64,000 bases of DNA, from assembly GCF_034661235.1 (NCBI RefSeq), contig NZ_CP141059.1, positions 4,029,501-4,093,500 of the forward strand, written 5' to 3'. Below, piece by piece: positions 8,031 through 16,275 of this stretch; within the stretch, counting starts at the first letter, position 1; each line of letters begins with the position of its first letter. This stretch comes from Nocardioides bizhenqiangii (GTDB lineage Bacteria > Actinomycetota > Actinomycetes > Propionibacteriales > Nocardioidaceae). The notes below the pieces were generated by a model that saw only the letters and a program-made list of their open reading frames with translations, made no database searches and had not been told where the DNA came from. The translations under genes and the position numbers were made by a program.

Positions 8031-8072
8031 GTCTCGATACGCCCTCGCGCCAGGGCGCTCGGGCTACTCGAC
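8031..8072. repeat. Dispersed GTCTCGATACGCC repeat, copy 1
   Basis: A 42-bp unit running from GTCTCGATACGCCCTCGC to CGGGCTACTCGAC. The same unit recurs at 41560-41599 and, inverted and diverged, at 41466-41517. The middle is self-complementary (GCCCTCGCGCCAGGGCGC). It appears to be a small dispersed palindromic element of this genome. Confidence 0.8.
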
Positions 8073-8079
8073 CACCGGC

Positions 8080-8618
8080 GAGAGACGGCGAGCCGCCAGC
8101 AGCGCGGTACCCAAGACCGCGTCGACCGCGGGCCGGCAGCGGTGCCGCACGATCCGCGACACGGTCGGCCAACTCGACCAGCGAGAGACGGCGAGCCGCC
8201 AGCGGCGCGGTACCCAAGACCGCGTCGACTGCGGGCCGGCAGCGGTGCCGCACGACCCGCGACACGCTCGGCCAACTCGACAAGCGAGAGACGGCGAGCC
8301 GCCAACGGCGCGGTACCCAAGACCGCGTCGACTGCGGGCCGGCAGCGTGTCGCGCGCGGCGAAGCCGCATCGTGTGGCGCCCGCGGGCCGAGCGAAGCGA
8401 TGGTCCGTGCGGTGCCGCACGATCCGCGACACGGTCGGCCAACTCGACCAGCGAGAGACGGCGAGCCGCCAGCGGCGCGGTACCCAAGACCGCGTCGACT
8501 GCGAGCGCGGCAGCGTGTCGCGCCGCGGCGAAGCCGCACGGTGCGCAGCCCGCGGGCCGAGCGAAGCGAGCGCCCGGGTGGCAAGCACCGTCCGCGACAC
8601 GCTCGCGCCATTCAAGCG
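8080..8618. repeat. 103-bp tandem repeat field beside tRNA-Gly
   Basis: Four units begin with GAGAGACGGCGAGCCGCCA at 8080, 8183, 8286 and 8453. The first two are 103 bp. The third is 167 bp because a 64-bp segment (starting GTGTCGCGCGCGGCGAAGCC) is inserted after the shared GGCCGGCAGC; the fourth carries a related insert and then diverges into the tRNA 3' flank. No coding signal is seen in this stretch of more than 600 bp. Small open frames inside it run through the repeats in all frames and are not credible genes. Confidence 0.9.
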
Positions 8619-8691
<73 letters not shown>

Positions 8692-8716
8692 GTGCGCATC
8701 TCTGCGCGACCGAATG

Positions 8717-9478
8717 CTACCCGATGGGGCTGAGGCCGGGCCGCTTCGGCTCCACCCCGTCGCCGGACGAGCGGCCGGTGATCCGGCGGTGCACCCACGG
8801 GACGAAGTGGGAGCGCGCCCACTCCAGGTCGGCCTGCCGCTGAGCACGGCGAGCGAGCTCCGGCAGCACCGGGACGGCGAGGGGCTGCAGGTCGTGCGCG
8901 ATGCGCAGCCGGTCGAGCACGGCGATGGCGATCATCTGGTGACCGACCGGGTTGAGGTGCAGCCGGTCGACGTCCATGACCTCCGCGACCTTCCAGTCCC
9001 GCATCCGCCAGCAGTCGACCACGGTCGCGTCGTGCTTCTCCGCGATCTCGCGCACCCACTCGTTGAAGATGGCGGTCCGGCCGCGGATCAGCTTCATCAC
9101 CGGGTTCATGCCGGGGTCGGCGACGGTGAACATCACGACCCGGGCGCCGGTGGCGGTCAGCCGGCCGACGCCTTCGTCGTACGTCGCAGCGAGCGCGTCG
9201 ACGTCGACCTTCGGCCGGAGGACGTCGTTGCCGCCGCCGTGAATGCTGATCAGGTCGGGCGCCAGGTCGATCGCAGGGCCGACCTGCTCCTCGATGATCG
9301 CGGGCAGCTTGCGGCCGCGGATGGCCAAGTTGGCGTAGCCGAACTCGGGCGAGTGCAGCGCGAGGGCCTCGGCGACCCGGTCCGCCCAGCCCCGGCAGCC
9401 GTTGGGCCGCGTGGGATCGGGGTCCCCGACACCTTCGGTGAAGGAGTCGCCGATGGCGACGTAACGCTGGAAGGTCAT
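8717..9478 (-). CDS. SGNH/GDSL-family hydrolase
   Basis: A 253-residue cytoplasmic SGNH hydrolase (esterase/lipase fold). The blocks are in order: GDSFTEGVGD with the nucleophilic Ser near the N-terminus, a glycine block (NLAIRGRK), HGGGND with the oxyanion Asn, and DVDRLHLNPVGH with the catalytic Asp and His. There is no signal peptide with the ATG at 9478; a longer frame to 9523 adds only a low-complexity leader. Substrate unknown; acyl esters are usual. It is divergent from dcd, 74 bp away. Confidence 0.88.
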   Translation of the reverse strand: MTFQRYVAIGDSFTEGVGDPDPTRPNGCRGWADRVAEALALHSPEFGYANLAIRGRKLPAIIEEQVGPAIDLAPDLISIHGGGNDVLRPKVDVDALAATYDEGVGRLTATGARVVMFTVADPGMNPVMKLIRGRTAIFNEWVREIAEKHDATVVDCWRMRDWKVAEVMDVDRLHLNPVGHQMIAIAVLDRLRIAHDLQPLAVPVLPELARRAQRQADLEWARSHFVPWVHRRITGRSSGDGVEPKRPGLSPIG

Positions 9479-9552
9479 GGACCGATTGTGCATGGCGGGC
9501 CGACGGTCTCGGGCACTGACCAAGCGCCGAGCCGCTCGGCTAGGGTGCCGAC

Positions 9553-10128
9553 GTGCTGCTGAGCGACCGGGACATCACCGTGGAGATCGACGCCGGGCGG
9601 ATCGCCATGGATCCCTACGACCCGGCGATGCTGCAGCCGTCGTCGATCGACGTCCGGCTCGACCGGTTCTTCCGGGTCTTCGACAACCACAAGTACCCGC
9701 ACATCGACCCCGCCGCCGACCAGTCCGACCTGACCCGGATGGTCGAGCCGGAGGGCGACAACCCGTTCATCCTGCACCCGGGCGAATTCGTGCTCGGCTC
9801 GACCTACGAGGTCGTCTCGCTGCCCGACGACATCGCGGCGCGGGTCGAGGGCAAGTCGTCGCTGGGCCGGCTCGGCCTGCTCACGCACGCCACGGCGGGT
9901 TTCGTCGACCCCGGCTTCTCCGGCCACGTCACGCTCGAGCTCGCCAACGTCGCGACGCTGCCTATCAAGCTCTACCCCGGCATGAAGATCGGGCAGTTCT
10001 GCTTCTTCCGGCTGACCTCGCCGTCCGAGCACCCCTACGGATCCGCGAAGTACGGCTCGCGCTACCAGGGCCAGCGCGGCCCGACGCCGTCACGGTCCTA
10101 CCTGAAGTTCCACCGGACCAAGATCTGA
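9553..10128 (+). CDS. dcd: dCTP deaminase
   Basis: A 191-residue trimeric dCTP deaminase, the same length as the M. tuberculosis enzyme. Motifs are [25 protein letters not shown] with the conserved Arg/Ser site, [20 protein letters not shown] with the catalytic Glu, and GMKIGQFCF. Actinobacterial homologues are often bifunctional (dCTP to dUMP), and the T-H-A-T-A-G-F loop resembles those forms; bifunctionality here is an inference. The start is the GTG at 9553 and the gene supplies dUMP/dUTP for thymidylate synthesis. Confidence 0.95.
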   Translation: MLLSDRDITVEIDAGRIAMDPYDPAMLQPSSIDVRLDRFFRVFDNHKYPHIDPAADQSDLTRMVEPEGDNPFILHPGEFVLGSTYEVVSLPDDIAARVEGKSSLGRLGLLTHATAGFVDPGFSGHVTLELANVATLPIKLYPGMKIGQFCFFRLTSPSEHPYGSAKYGSRYQGQRGPTPSRSYLKFHRTKI

Positions 10129-10152
10129 CCGCCGCAGTCGGCCGCCAAGGAA

Positions 10153-10170
10153 GGTTAGGTTAACCTAACC
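10153..10170. promoter_or_regulatory. DtxR/IdeR-type iron box
   Basis: GGTTAGGTTAACCTAACC is an 18-bp perfect palindrome that contains TTAGGTTA half-sites of the DtxR/IdeR/DmdR consensus. It ends 3 bp before the GTG of the siderophore-interacting protein, so it covers the promoter of a probably leaderless transcript and should repress it when iron is plentiful. Confidence 0.85.
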
Positions 10171-10173
10171 CGT

Positions 10174-11145
10174 GTGACCGCCACCAAGAACGAGTACGTC
10201 GCCAGCCTCCCGATGATCCTCGACGAGGTCGAGGTGCAGCGGGTCGAGCGGGTCTCGCCGTCGTTCGTGCGCATCGAGCTGGCCGGCCCGGGGCTCGCCG
10301 AGTGCGGCGCCGCCGGACCGCTCTACGACCAGCGGATGAAGATCGTGTTCCCCAACGCGGCCGGGAACCTGCCCTCCTTCGCCGACATGAACGAGTCCTG
10401 GTGGGACACCTGGATGCAGATCCCCGAGGAAGAGCGGGGCTCCATGCGCACCTACACGATCCGGGACCTGGCCGGCTCGGGGGCCGGGTCCCGGCTCGTG
10501 GTCGACATCGTCGTGCACGAGCCGGGTGAGCACTCGGGCCCCGGCAACGAGTGGGCGCTCCGGGCGCAGCCCGGCGACCGGCTGATCGTCCTGGCCCCGC
10601 GCCGCGGCCACGAGTTCGGCGGCATCGAGTGGTCCCCCGGGACGGCGACCCGACTGCTCCTCGCGGGCGACGAGACCGCCGTCCCGGCGATCCGCGGCGT
10701 GCTCCGCGACCTCCCGGCCGACGCCACCGGCGCGGCGTTCGTCGAGGTGCCGTCCGCCGAGGACATCCAGCGCGACGTCGTGGCGCCCGAGGGCGTCGAG
10801 GTGACCTGGCTCCCCCGGGGCGACGCGCCCCGCGGCGCCAGCCTGCACGCCGCCGTCATCGCCTGGCTCACCGGCACGGCCGAGACGGCGCCGGCCGTCG
10901 GCGACGACGAGGTCGACCCAGACCTGTGGGAGACCCCGGTGCACTCCTCCTCCGGCGAGCAGGTCGCGGAGGCCACCCGGGTGCCGATGGCGGACGGTCC
11001 GTACGCCGGGCTCTACGCCTGGATCGCCGGCGAGTCCAAGGTCGTGACCGGCCTGCGCCGCCGGCTCGTCAACGATCTCGGCATCGACCGCGGCCAGGTC
11101 GCGTTCATGGGCTACTGGCGCGAGGGCGTCGCGATGCGCTCCTGA
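10174..11145 (+). CDS. Siderophore-interacting flavoprotein (SIP family)
   Basis: A 323-residue SIP/ViuB-type ferric-siderophore reductase of the ferredoxin-NADP reductase superfamily. An N-terminal FAD-binding barrel contains the FAD motif RTYTIRDL followed by LVVDIVVHEPGEHSGPGNEW, then a C-terminal NAD(P)H domain with LLAGDETAVPAIRGVLRDL. The protein releases iron from imported siderophores in the cytoplasm. A strong DtxR-type box sits on its promoter, in line with iron control. No siderophore transporter or synthesis gene is in this window. Its stop abuts the stop of the convergent S15 hydrolase with no spacer. Confidence 0.93.
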   Translation: MTATKNEYVASLPMILDEVEVQRVERVSPSFVRIELAGPGLAECGAAGPLYDQRMKIVFPNAAGNLPSFADMNESWWDTWMQIPEEERGSMRTYTIRDLAGSGAGSRLVVDIVVHEPGEHSGPGNEWALRAQPGDRLIVLAPRRGHEFGGIEWSPGTATRLLLAGDETAVPAIRGVLRDLPADATGAAFVEVPSAEDIQRDVVAPEGVEVTWLPRGDAPRGASLHAAVIAWLTGTAETAPAVGDDEVDPDLWETPVHSSSGEQVAEATRVPMADGPYAGLYAWIAGESKVVTGLRRRLVNDLGIDRGQVAFMGYWREGVAMRS

Positions 11146-13050
11146 TCACTGTCCGGGCAGCGTGAGCGAGGAGCGGTGCCCGGGCCCGGTGTAGAGCGTG
11201 ATCGGCAGTGCCTGGCCGGGGATGTCGGGGATCGGCGCGAGCAGGTGCGGCACGTCGTACCCCTGGATGGTCAGGCGCAGCCGGTGACCGGGCCTGATCA
11301 CTGCCGCTGTCGGGAAGATCTCGACGTCGACCGGGGCGATCTCGCCGGGGGCGAGCTTGTCCTTCGACGCGCGGGTGAACGGGTGCCACGGCTGGATCAG
11401 CCTGCCGTCGAGGTACCGCGACCTGGTCTTGATCAGCTTGCGCTGGGAGATCACCTGCCACCCGCCGGTGATCCGGGTGACGGTGCCGTCCGGTGCGACG
11501 TCCTCGACGGCGACCGACAGCATGCCGTCGCCGCCGAGCGACGAGACGAAGAGGTGGGCGTTGATCGGGCCGCGGAAGTGGACGGCGCGGTCGAGCCTGC
11601 GGGTCTGGAAGATGAGCCCGGTGTGGTCGTTGATGTCGTTGTTGGCGAAGCACGGGTTGTCCGGCCAGATCTGGTTGAGGATGCCCGCGGTCCACTGGTT
11701 GGTGGAGCGGGTGCAGAGCCCCGAGACCGGAACCGGCAGCAGCGTCGACTCGCCCCCGGACCCGGGCGCCGTGCGGAGCCCGCCGGCCTTGCCGCCCTGC
11801 ATCGAGGTGCCGGAGAGCAGCCGGGTGTGCACGCCTCTGTCGCGGTCGACCCAGGTGCGCGCGGTGCGCCACCGGTCGGAGCCCTGCTCGAAGTAGGTCA
11901 CCGGCGCGATCTCGCCGAGGTGGCCGTTGCGGCCCTTGATCCAGTGGTCGAACCACCGCAGCTGCAGCTCGGCGATCGTGCCGTGGCCCGCGTCGCCGAC
12001 GTCCGCCCCGGAGGAGCCCTCGAGGTGGTCCCACGGCCCGATGATCATCTTCACCGGTGCCCCGTTGCGCTGGAGCTCCTCGAACAGCATCGGGGTACCG
12101 CGCTGGAACAGGTCTAACTCCCCGCCGACCATGAAGGTCGGCACGGTGACGTCGTCGATGTACTCGATCGCGGACCGCTCGCGGTAGAACGGCCCGTCGT
12201 AGGAAGGGTCCTGGCCGAGAAGGGCTCTGAGCGTCAGCGGCAGGGTGAACTGTCCGCCCGCCATCAGGTGGTCGACGAGCACGCCGATCGCCGACGCAGG
12301 GTCGCTGCCGACGTACGCCGGCGGGATCAGGCCGGTGCCGGTCACCAGCGCGAGCCACAGCGGCATGAAGCCGACGTCGATCTGGCCGCCGGAAGCCACG
12401 ATGTCGCGGTAGACGTCGGCGCCAGGGACCTGCGGGAAGATCGCCTTCAGACCGGGCGCGTGGTGGCCGGCGGCCATCAGCTGGCTGATGCCCATGTAGG
12501 AAGCACCGGCCATGCCGACCTTGCCGTTGCTCCAGTCCTGGCGGTGCGCCCAGCCGACGATCCTGCCGGCGTCCTTGTTCTCCCGCGCACTGAACGCGCC
12601 CCACCTGCCGCCCGAGCTGCCGGTGCCGCGCGCGTCGACGAAGAGGTAGTTGTAGCCGCGCTTGACCAGGTACGACGCGCCCGGGCCCCCGAGGCCGCCG
12701 GTCCCGGCCGCGATCACTGACTTGTTGTAGGCCGTGATCATCACGATCACGGGAAGCTTCCTGGCGATCGCCTCACCCTGCGCGTTCGCCGGCTGGACCA
12801 GGTCGCCGCGCAGCACGACGCCGTCGTCCATCCTGATCGGGAGGTCGGTGGTCGTGACGGTGCCGGGGTACTGCTCCGGCCGCGGCTCCCACCTGCTCGC
12901 GACAGAGGCGGCGGCCTGGGGAGGAGTGCGGACCTGCGCCGGACCCGGCGGTACGGCGGACGCGGAGCCGCCCGGAGCGGCGAGGCCGGCGCCGAGCAGC
13001 GCGGTCAGAGTGCCCGCGGCTGCGAGCGTGCCGAGACGGTGGCGGTACAT
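11146..13050 (-). CDS. Secreted CocE/NonD (S15) hydrolase
   Basis: A 634-residue exported alpha/beta hydrolase of the X-Pro dipeptidyl-peptidase S15/CocE group. It has a signal peptide (about residues 1-32, GTLTALLGAGLAAPGGSASA), a catalytic core with nucleophile GASYMG, Asp in MVGGELDLF and His in IGPWDH, and a C-terminal jelly-roll domain (HFRGPINAHLFVSSLGGDGML...GHRLRLTIQGYD). Substrates of the family range from proline dipeptides to acyl esters and cannot be decided here. The start ATG at 13050 has a GAGGGAG Shine-Dalgarno that is buried in a hairpin (13054-13088). Confidence 0.9.
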   Translation of the reverse strand: MYRHRLGTLAAAGTLTALLGAGLAAPGGSASAVPPGPAQVRTPPQAAASVASRWEPRPEQYPGTVTTTDLPIRMDDGVVLRGDLVQPANAQGEAIARKLPVIVMITAYNKSVIAAGTGGLGGPGASYLVKRGYNYLFVDARGTGSSGGRWGAFSARENKDAGRIVGWAHRQDWSNGKVGMAGASYMGISQLMAAGHHAPGLKAIFPQVPGADVYRDIVASGGQIDVGFMPLWLALVTGTGLIPPAYVGSDPASAIGVLVDHLMAGGQFTLPLTLRALLGQDPSYDGPFYRERSAIEYIDDVTVPTFMVGGELDLFQRGTPMLFEELQRNGAPVKMIIGPWDHLEGSSGADVGDAGHGTIAELQLRWFDHWIKGRNGHLGEIAPVTYFEQGSDRWRTARTWVDRDRGVHTRLLSGTSMQGGKAGGLRTAPGSGGESTLLPVPVSGLCTRSTNQWTAGILNQIWPDNPCFANNDINDHTGLIFQTRRLDRAVHFRGPINAHLFVSSLGGDGMLSVAVEDVAPDGTVTRITGGWQVISQRKLIKTRSRYLDGRLIQPWHPFTRASKDKLAPGEIAPVDVEIFPTAAVIRPGHRLRLTIQGYDVPHLLAPIPDIPGQALPITLYTGPGHRSSLTLPGQ

Positions 13051-13053
13051 AGA

Positions 13054-13088
13054 GCTCCCTCGTTCACCCGGAGGCTAAACGAGGGAGC
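13054..13088 (-). promoter_or_regulatory. Hairpin that sequesters the S15-hydrolase RBS
   Basis: On the reverse strand the arm GCTCCCTCGTT (13088-13078) is exactly complementary to AACGAGGGAGC (13064-13054), with a 13-nt loop. The second arm contains the Shine-Dalgarno GAGGGAG and ends 3 nt before the ATG at 13050. It also lies 42 bp after the stop of the 44-residue ORF, so it could act as a terminator for that ORF or as a translational switch for the hydrolase. Confidence 0.65.
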
Positions 13089-13130
13089 GGTGACCGTGGT
13101 CACGGGTCGACGGCTGAGATGCCGTCGGAC

Positions 13131-13265
13131 TCAGAGGAACTCGAGACCGGAGCGTCGGGCACGCCGGCTGGACTTGATGCGGGCGGTGAGCCGACGGCGG
13201 TCGGCGCGAGCGATCCGGTCGGCGATCTCCTGTCGGACGCGGAGCTCATTGGCGGGTTCGATCAT
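13131..13265 (-). CDS. Small basic protein, 44 residues
   Basis: A short reading frame begins with ATG at 13265 behind a very strong Shine-Dalgarno (GAGGAGGTAGCGATC) and encodes 44 residues starting MIEPANELRVRQEIADRIAR and ending SSRRARRSGLEFL. It is highly basic (many Arg), probably one long helix, with no cysteine and no membrane segment. It lies between the DUF4097 gene and the S15 hydrolase on the same strand. I do not recognise a family. The RBS strength and the alternation of charged and hydrophobic residues support it as real. Confidence 0.65.
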   Translation of the reverse strand: MIEPANELRVRQEIADRIARADRRRLTARIKSSRRARRSGLEFL

Positions 13266-13364
13266 GATCGCTACCTCCTCTCGTCTGAGTGGGCCGGCAC
13301 TCGTGGTCGATGTGTCTACTCAAGCAGTCGCCACCGACAGTGGCGGCGGCCTGACCAGGCCTGT

Positions 13365-14183
13365 TCACGCGGGCACCAGGTGGATGTCGCCGGACACCGT
13401 GGACGCGCGGACCTCGATGTAGTCGGAGCCCGGTTCGGGCTCGCCGACACCCTCCAGACCGGAGCTGACGGTGCCGCTCACGGTGGTGATGTCGGTCCAC
13501 ACCGGGGTGCCGGCGGGCACGCCGATCCGGATGTCGCCGGACGCGCCCTTGCTGGTGATCTTGCCGCGCGTCGCCGCGCGGATGACGGTGTCGCCGGAGC
13601 CCGTCGTCATCATCACGTCGTCGCCGGCGTGGGCGATGTCGAGGTCGCCGGAGCCGGTCTTGACGACAACCGGGCCGGCCGCGTGCTCGATCCGGATGTC
13701 GCCGGATCCGCTCGAGACCGTGGTCGCCGCGCCGAGACGCGCGGCGAAGACGTCGCCCGAGCCGCTGCGCACCCGGAGCTCGCCCTCGGCCGCGGTGAGC
13801 GCGACGTCGCCGGAGCCGGTGTCGATGGAGCCGGAGCCGGTGACCTGCTCGAGGCTCACGTCGCCGGACCCCGACTTGACCTTGGCGGTCGCCACCGTGC
13901 CGGAGACGCGGACGTCGGCGCTGCCGCTCTTGAGGACGACGCTGCTGTCGCTCGGCACGACGATGTCCATCGCGAGCTTCTGGTCGCCGAAGAGACCACG
14001 GCTCTTGGGTGCGATGACGCTGACCTGGCCGCGGTCGTGGACGACCTCGACCTGGTCGGCGTGCCGGCCCTCGATCCGTACCTCGGTCTCGGTGACGTCG
14101 GCGGCGGTCACGTCGATGTGGCCACTGCCGTTCTCGACGTAGAGCTGGACGGGTTCGGGGGTGTCGAAACGGTGTTCGGGCAT
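13365..14183 (-). CDS. DUF4097 beta-helix repeat protein
   Basis: A 272-residue protein built from about eleven repeats of 18-20 residues, each carrying a [TSK]GSGD-like turn (KSGSADV, KSGSGDV, TGSGDV, RSGSGDV, SSGSGDI, KTGSGDL, TTGSGDT). This is the DUF4097 adhesin-like right-handed beta-helix. With the ATG at 14183 there is no signal peptide, so it seems to be cytoplasmic. It follows the ribbon-helix-helix protein by 31 bp and is most likely co-transcribed with it; the same pairing is common in actinobacteria. Function unknown. A small hairpin at 13329-13345 may end the transcript. Confidence 0.88.
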   Translation of the reverse strand: MPEHRFDTPEPVQLYVENGSGHIDVTAADVTETEVRIEGRHADQVEVVHDRGQVSVIAPKSRGLFGDQKLAMDIVVPSDSSVVLKSGSADVRVSGTVATAKVKSGSGDVSLEQVTGSGSIDTGSGDVALTAAEGELRVRSGSGDVFAARLGAATTVSSGSGDIRIEHAAGPVVVKTGSGDLDIAHAGDDVMMTTGSGDTVIRAATRGKITSKGASGDIRIGVPAGTPVWTDITTVSGTVSSGLEGVGEPEPGSDYIEVRASTVSGDIHLVPA

Positions 14184-14214
14184 GGCGATCTCCAGGATCG
14201 GTAGGGGATGGGTG

Positions 14215-14757
14215 TCAGATCCAGCCGGTGACGCGGCGGTTGCCGCGCTTCCCGAAGGGGAAGTCGCCACCGAAAGGCAGGCTGGACAGGTCGACGTCGA
14301 CATGGATGGCGCGGTCGTTGGTGGCGGCGCGGACCAGGTTGACCAGCCAGGTGTTGAGCGACTGGCCGGCGGCGGCCGCGGCGTCCTCGGCCTTGGTCTT
14401 GACGGAGTCGGGGATCCGCAGCGTGATCCGCGCCAGCCCCTCCTCGATCGCCGCCTCGCCCGGCACCGGCGGAGCCGGCGGGGGCGGCGGCAGCGGCGGC
14501 GCCGGGGCGGTGGCCTGCGGGGCCTGGACGACGAAGTCGAGGTCGCGGCCGTCGAGACGTACGTCGACGCTGCCGGTCGGCATCGCGGCGGTGATCTCGG
14601 ACGCGGCCTGGCTGATCGCCTCCATCAGGGCGAGGCGAGCGGAGGGGTCGAGCGCGTAGCCAAGGCGCTCGGCGGTCTGCCGCGCCTCCTCTCCCGCGCT
14701 GTCCGCCGCTGCGATGAGGTCGCGGCGGAGGTTCTCGACGTAGGGGGTGATGTCCAT
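14215..14757 (-). CDS. Ribbon-helix-helix (HicB-like) DNA-binding protein
   Basis: A 180-residue protein. The N-terminal helical part (MDITPYVENLRRDLIAAADSAG...) is followed by a Pro-rich linker and a C-terminal Arc/HicB-type ribbon-helix-helix (ARITLRIPDSVKTKAEDAAA, then AGQSLNTWLVNLVRAA). It is probably an autoregulated repressor: a perfect 19-bp dyad lies just upstream. The ATG at 14757 was preferred to the GTG at 14766 because the promoter (-35 TTGACA) predicts a start at about this position. No HicA-type toxin gene is adjacent, and the partner is DUF4097. Confidence 0.8.
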   Translation of the reverse strand: MDITPYVENLRRDLIAAADSAGEEARQTAERLGYALDPSARLALMEAISQAASEITAAMPTGSVDVRLDGRDLDFVVQAPQATAPAPPLPPPPPAPPVPGEAAIEEGLARITLRIPDSVKTKAEDAAAAAGQSLNTWLVNLVRAATNDRAIHVDVDLSSLPFGGDFPFGKRGNRRVTGWI

Positions 14758-14764
14758 GTGCATC

Positions 14765-14793
14765 ACACTGACATCATTGTGATGTCATGTCAA
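14765..14793 (-). promoter_or_regulatory. RHH/DUF4097 promoter with operator dyad
   Basis: On the reverse strand a consensus -35 TTGACA (14793-14788) is followed after 17 bp by a weak -10 CAGTGT (14770-14765). The spacer holds a perfect dyad, arms TGACATCA and TGATGTCA with a 3-bp centre, at 14769-14787. The operator therefore sits between the promoter elements, and a ribbon-helix-helix dimer pair is the natural ligand. The transcript would start near the ATG at 14757. Confidence 0.7.
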
Positions 14794-14826
14794 GCCATAG
14801 TGGCGTCACAATGACGAAAAGCTGCG

Positions 14827-16275
14827 TCACCCTGGGCCGGAACCCGCCTGGTTGACCCCGTAGATGACGCCGTCCTCGTCGATCCAGAGCTCGATCGCCC
14901 AGGCATTCCGGCAGCTGGCCGGCTCCGGCTCCTCGAGACGGACCACGTCGGCCTCGGCCTCGCCGAAACGCGCCGGCACCTCCCCTCCGTCCGCACAGGT
15001 CGAGCGGCCCTCCGTCGCCACGACCCGCCCGTGATGGCGGACCAGCAGCGCAACCGGGTCGAGGGCGCAGTCGGGGAAGCCGGGGCCGGAGCAGCCGGCG
15101 TAGGACGACCGGCTCTCCGGGTCGTCGGTCCAACCAGGGTGTCCGAACGCTCCGCCGCCGAAGAACATCACTCGCACCCGTCCCGCGAACTCCGGGGCCC
15201 GACCCTCACCGCGAGCCCAGGCGACGAACCGGGTCGCCGACGACAGGCGCTCCAGGCTCCCCGCCAGCGTCTCCTCGTCGATGGTCTCCGCCTCGACGGC
15301 CAGCCGCAGCCGCACTGATGCGATTCTCTGGTCCTCCGTCCAGTCGATCTGGATCACCGGCGGCGGAGGGCACAGCCGAGCGCCGTCGAAGGGAGAGTCG
15401 ACGTAGACGTAGGTCGCGCTGTGAACCTTGTCGGCAACGAGCGTGCCCATCGGGTCCTGCGTCAGGCAGACCGGTTCCGGACCCTCGAGGACCGGAAGGT
15501 CGTCGGTGACGACCAGGAAGGTGGAGGCAAAGTACCCGTCGTCTCTCTCCTCCGGTGCCGTCAGCACCTGCTCGAGCGCGGCGAGCGGCGAGTGGCACTC
15601 GCCGTTGTCGCAGAGCACCCAGTTCGCCGGGTCTGCCGCCTCTTCCGCGGTGAGCGTGACGAACTCGCCCTCTCCGACGGCGATGCTCACCTCGTCCGGG
15701 AAGGGGGGCGCCGGGCCGAGCCCGCGGGCGAACCTGACCAGGTCCCACACACCCTGCCCAGCTGGAAAACACCGCGCTTCGCGGAGGATGCCAGCGATCA
15801 CCCGGATCTCCACCTCGTCGTTAGGAGCGAGCGGTGACCCCGGGCCCGGGTCGGTCCCGATGACGTAGCCCTTCGGAAGCTCGCAGCTGTACTCCGCTCT
15901 GATGCGGAGGGGGTTGCCGCGCGAGTGGATGAGCTCGGTGGCCTCGTCCTCGGTGTAGCCGAGCAGCGACGGCATCTGGTCGTCGGTGTAGACGTGCTCC
16001 TGCTCGACCGGCTCCCGGTCGGCAGCATCGGTCTTGTCGACCACAGGAGCAGGCTGCGGGTCGTCACCGAGCTGTTGCGCCACCAGGTAGCCGGCGCCGA
16101 TCGCGAGCACCACGGCAGCCGCCGCGGCCAGCACCGGCCACCGGCGCGGCCGCGGCTCGGGCAGGCCGGTCAGCGTCATCGGCGCGGTCTCGTCGACGTC
16201 GATGGTGGCGGCGGCCTTCGAAAGCAGTCGGCGGGCCTGGTCGTCGGTGAAGTCTTCAGTGGGCTCTGTCGTCAT
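14827..16275 (-). CDS. PASTA-domain membrane protein coupled to SigE-type sigma
   Basis: A 482-residue single-pass membrane protein. Residues 1-45 are cytoplasmic (DDQARRLLSKAAATIDVDET), 46-67 form a transmembrane helix, and about 100-162 form a PASTA-like domain (MPSLLGYTEDEATELIHSRG, then GYVIGTDPGPGSPLAPNDEV). A long extracytoplasmic region with several cysteines follows. PASTA domains bind peptidoglycan fragments or beta-lactams. The ATG at 16275 overlaps the sigma-factor stop (ATGA) and has a GGAGGC Shine-Dalgarno. An anti-sigma factor that reads cell-wall state is the inference; no ZAS zinc finger is present. Confidence 0.8.
   Translation of the reverse strand: MTTEPTEDFTDDQARRLLSKAAATIDVDETAPMTLTGLPEPRPRRWPVLAAAAAVVLAIGAGYLVAQQLGDDPQPAPVVDKTDAADREPVEQEHVYTDDQMPSLLGYTEDEATELIHSRGNPLRIRAEYSCELPKGYVIGTDPGPGSPLAPNDEVEIRVIAGILREARCFPAGQGVWDLVRFARGLGPAPPFPDEVSIAVGEGEFVTLTAEEAADPANWVLCDNGECHSPLAALEQVLTAPEERDDGYFASTFLVVTDDLPVLEGPEPVCLTQDPMGTLVADKVHSATYVYVDSPFDGARLCPPPPVIQIDWTEDQRIASVRLRLAVEAETIDEETLAGSLERLSSATRFVAWARGEGRAPEFAGRVRVMFFGGGAFGHPGWTDDPESRSSYAGCSGPGFPDCALDPVALLVRHHGRVVATEGRSTCADGGEVPARFGEAEADVVRLEEPEPASCRNAWAIELWIDEDGVIYGVNQAGSGPG

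Noticed and set aside
8080..8618. Possible CRISPR array
   Set aside because: Units are 103-167 bp of nearly continuous identity with no 25-40 bp unique spacers, and no cas genes are present.
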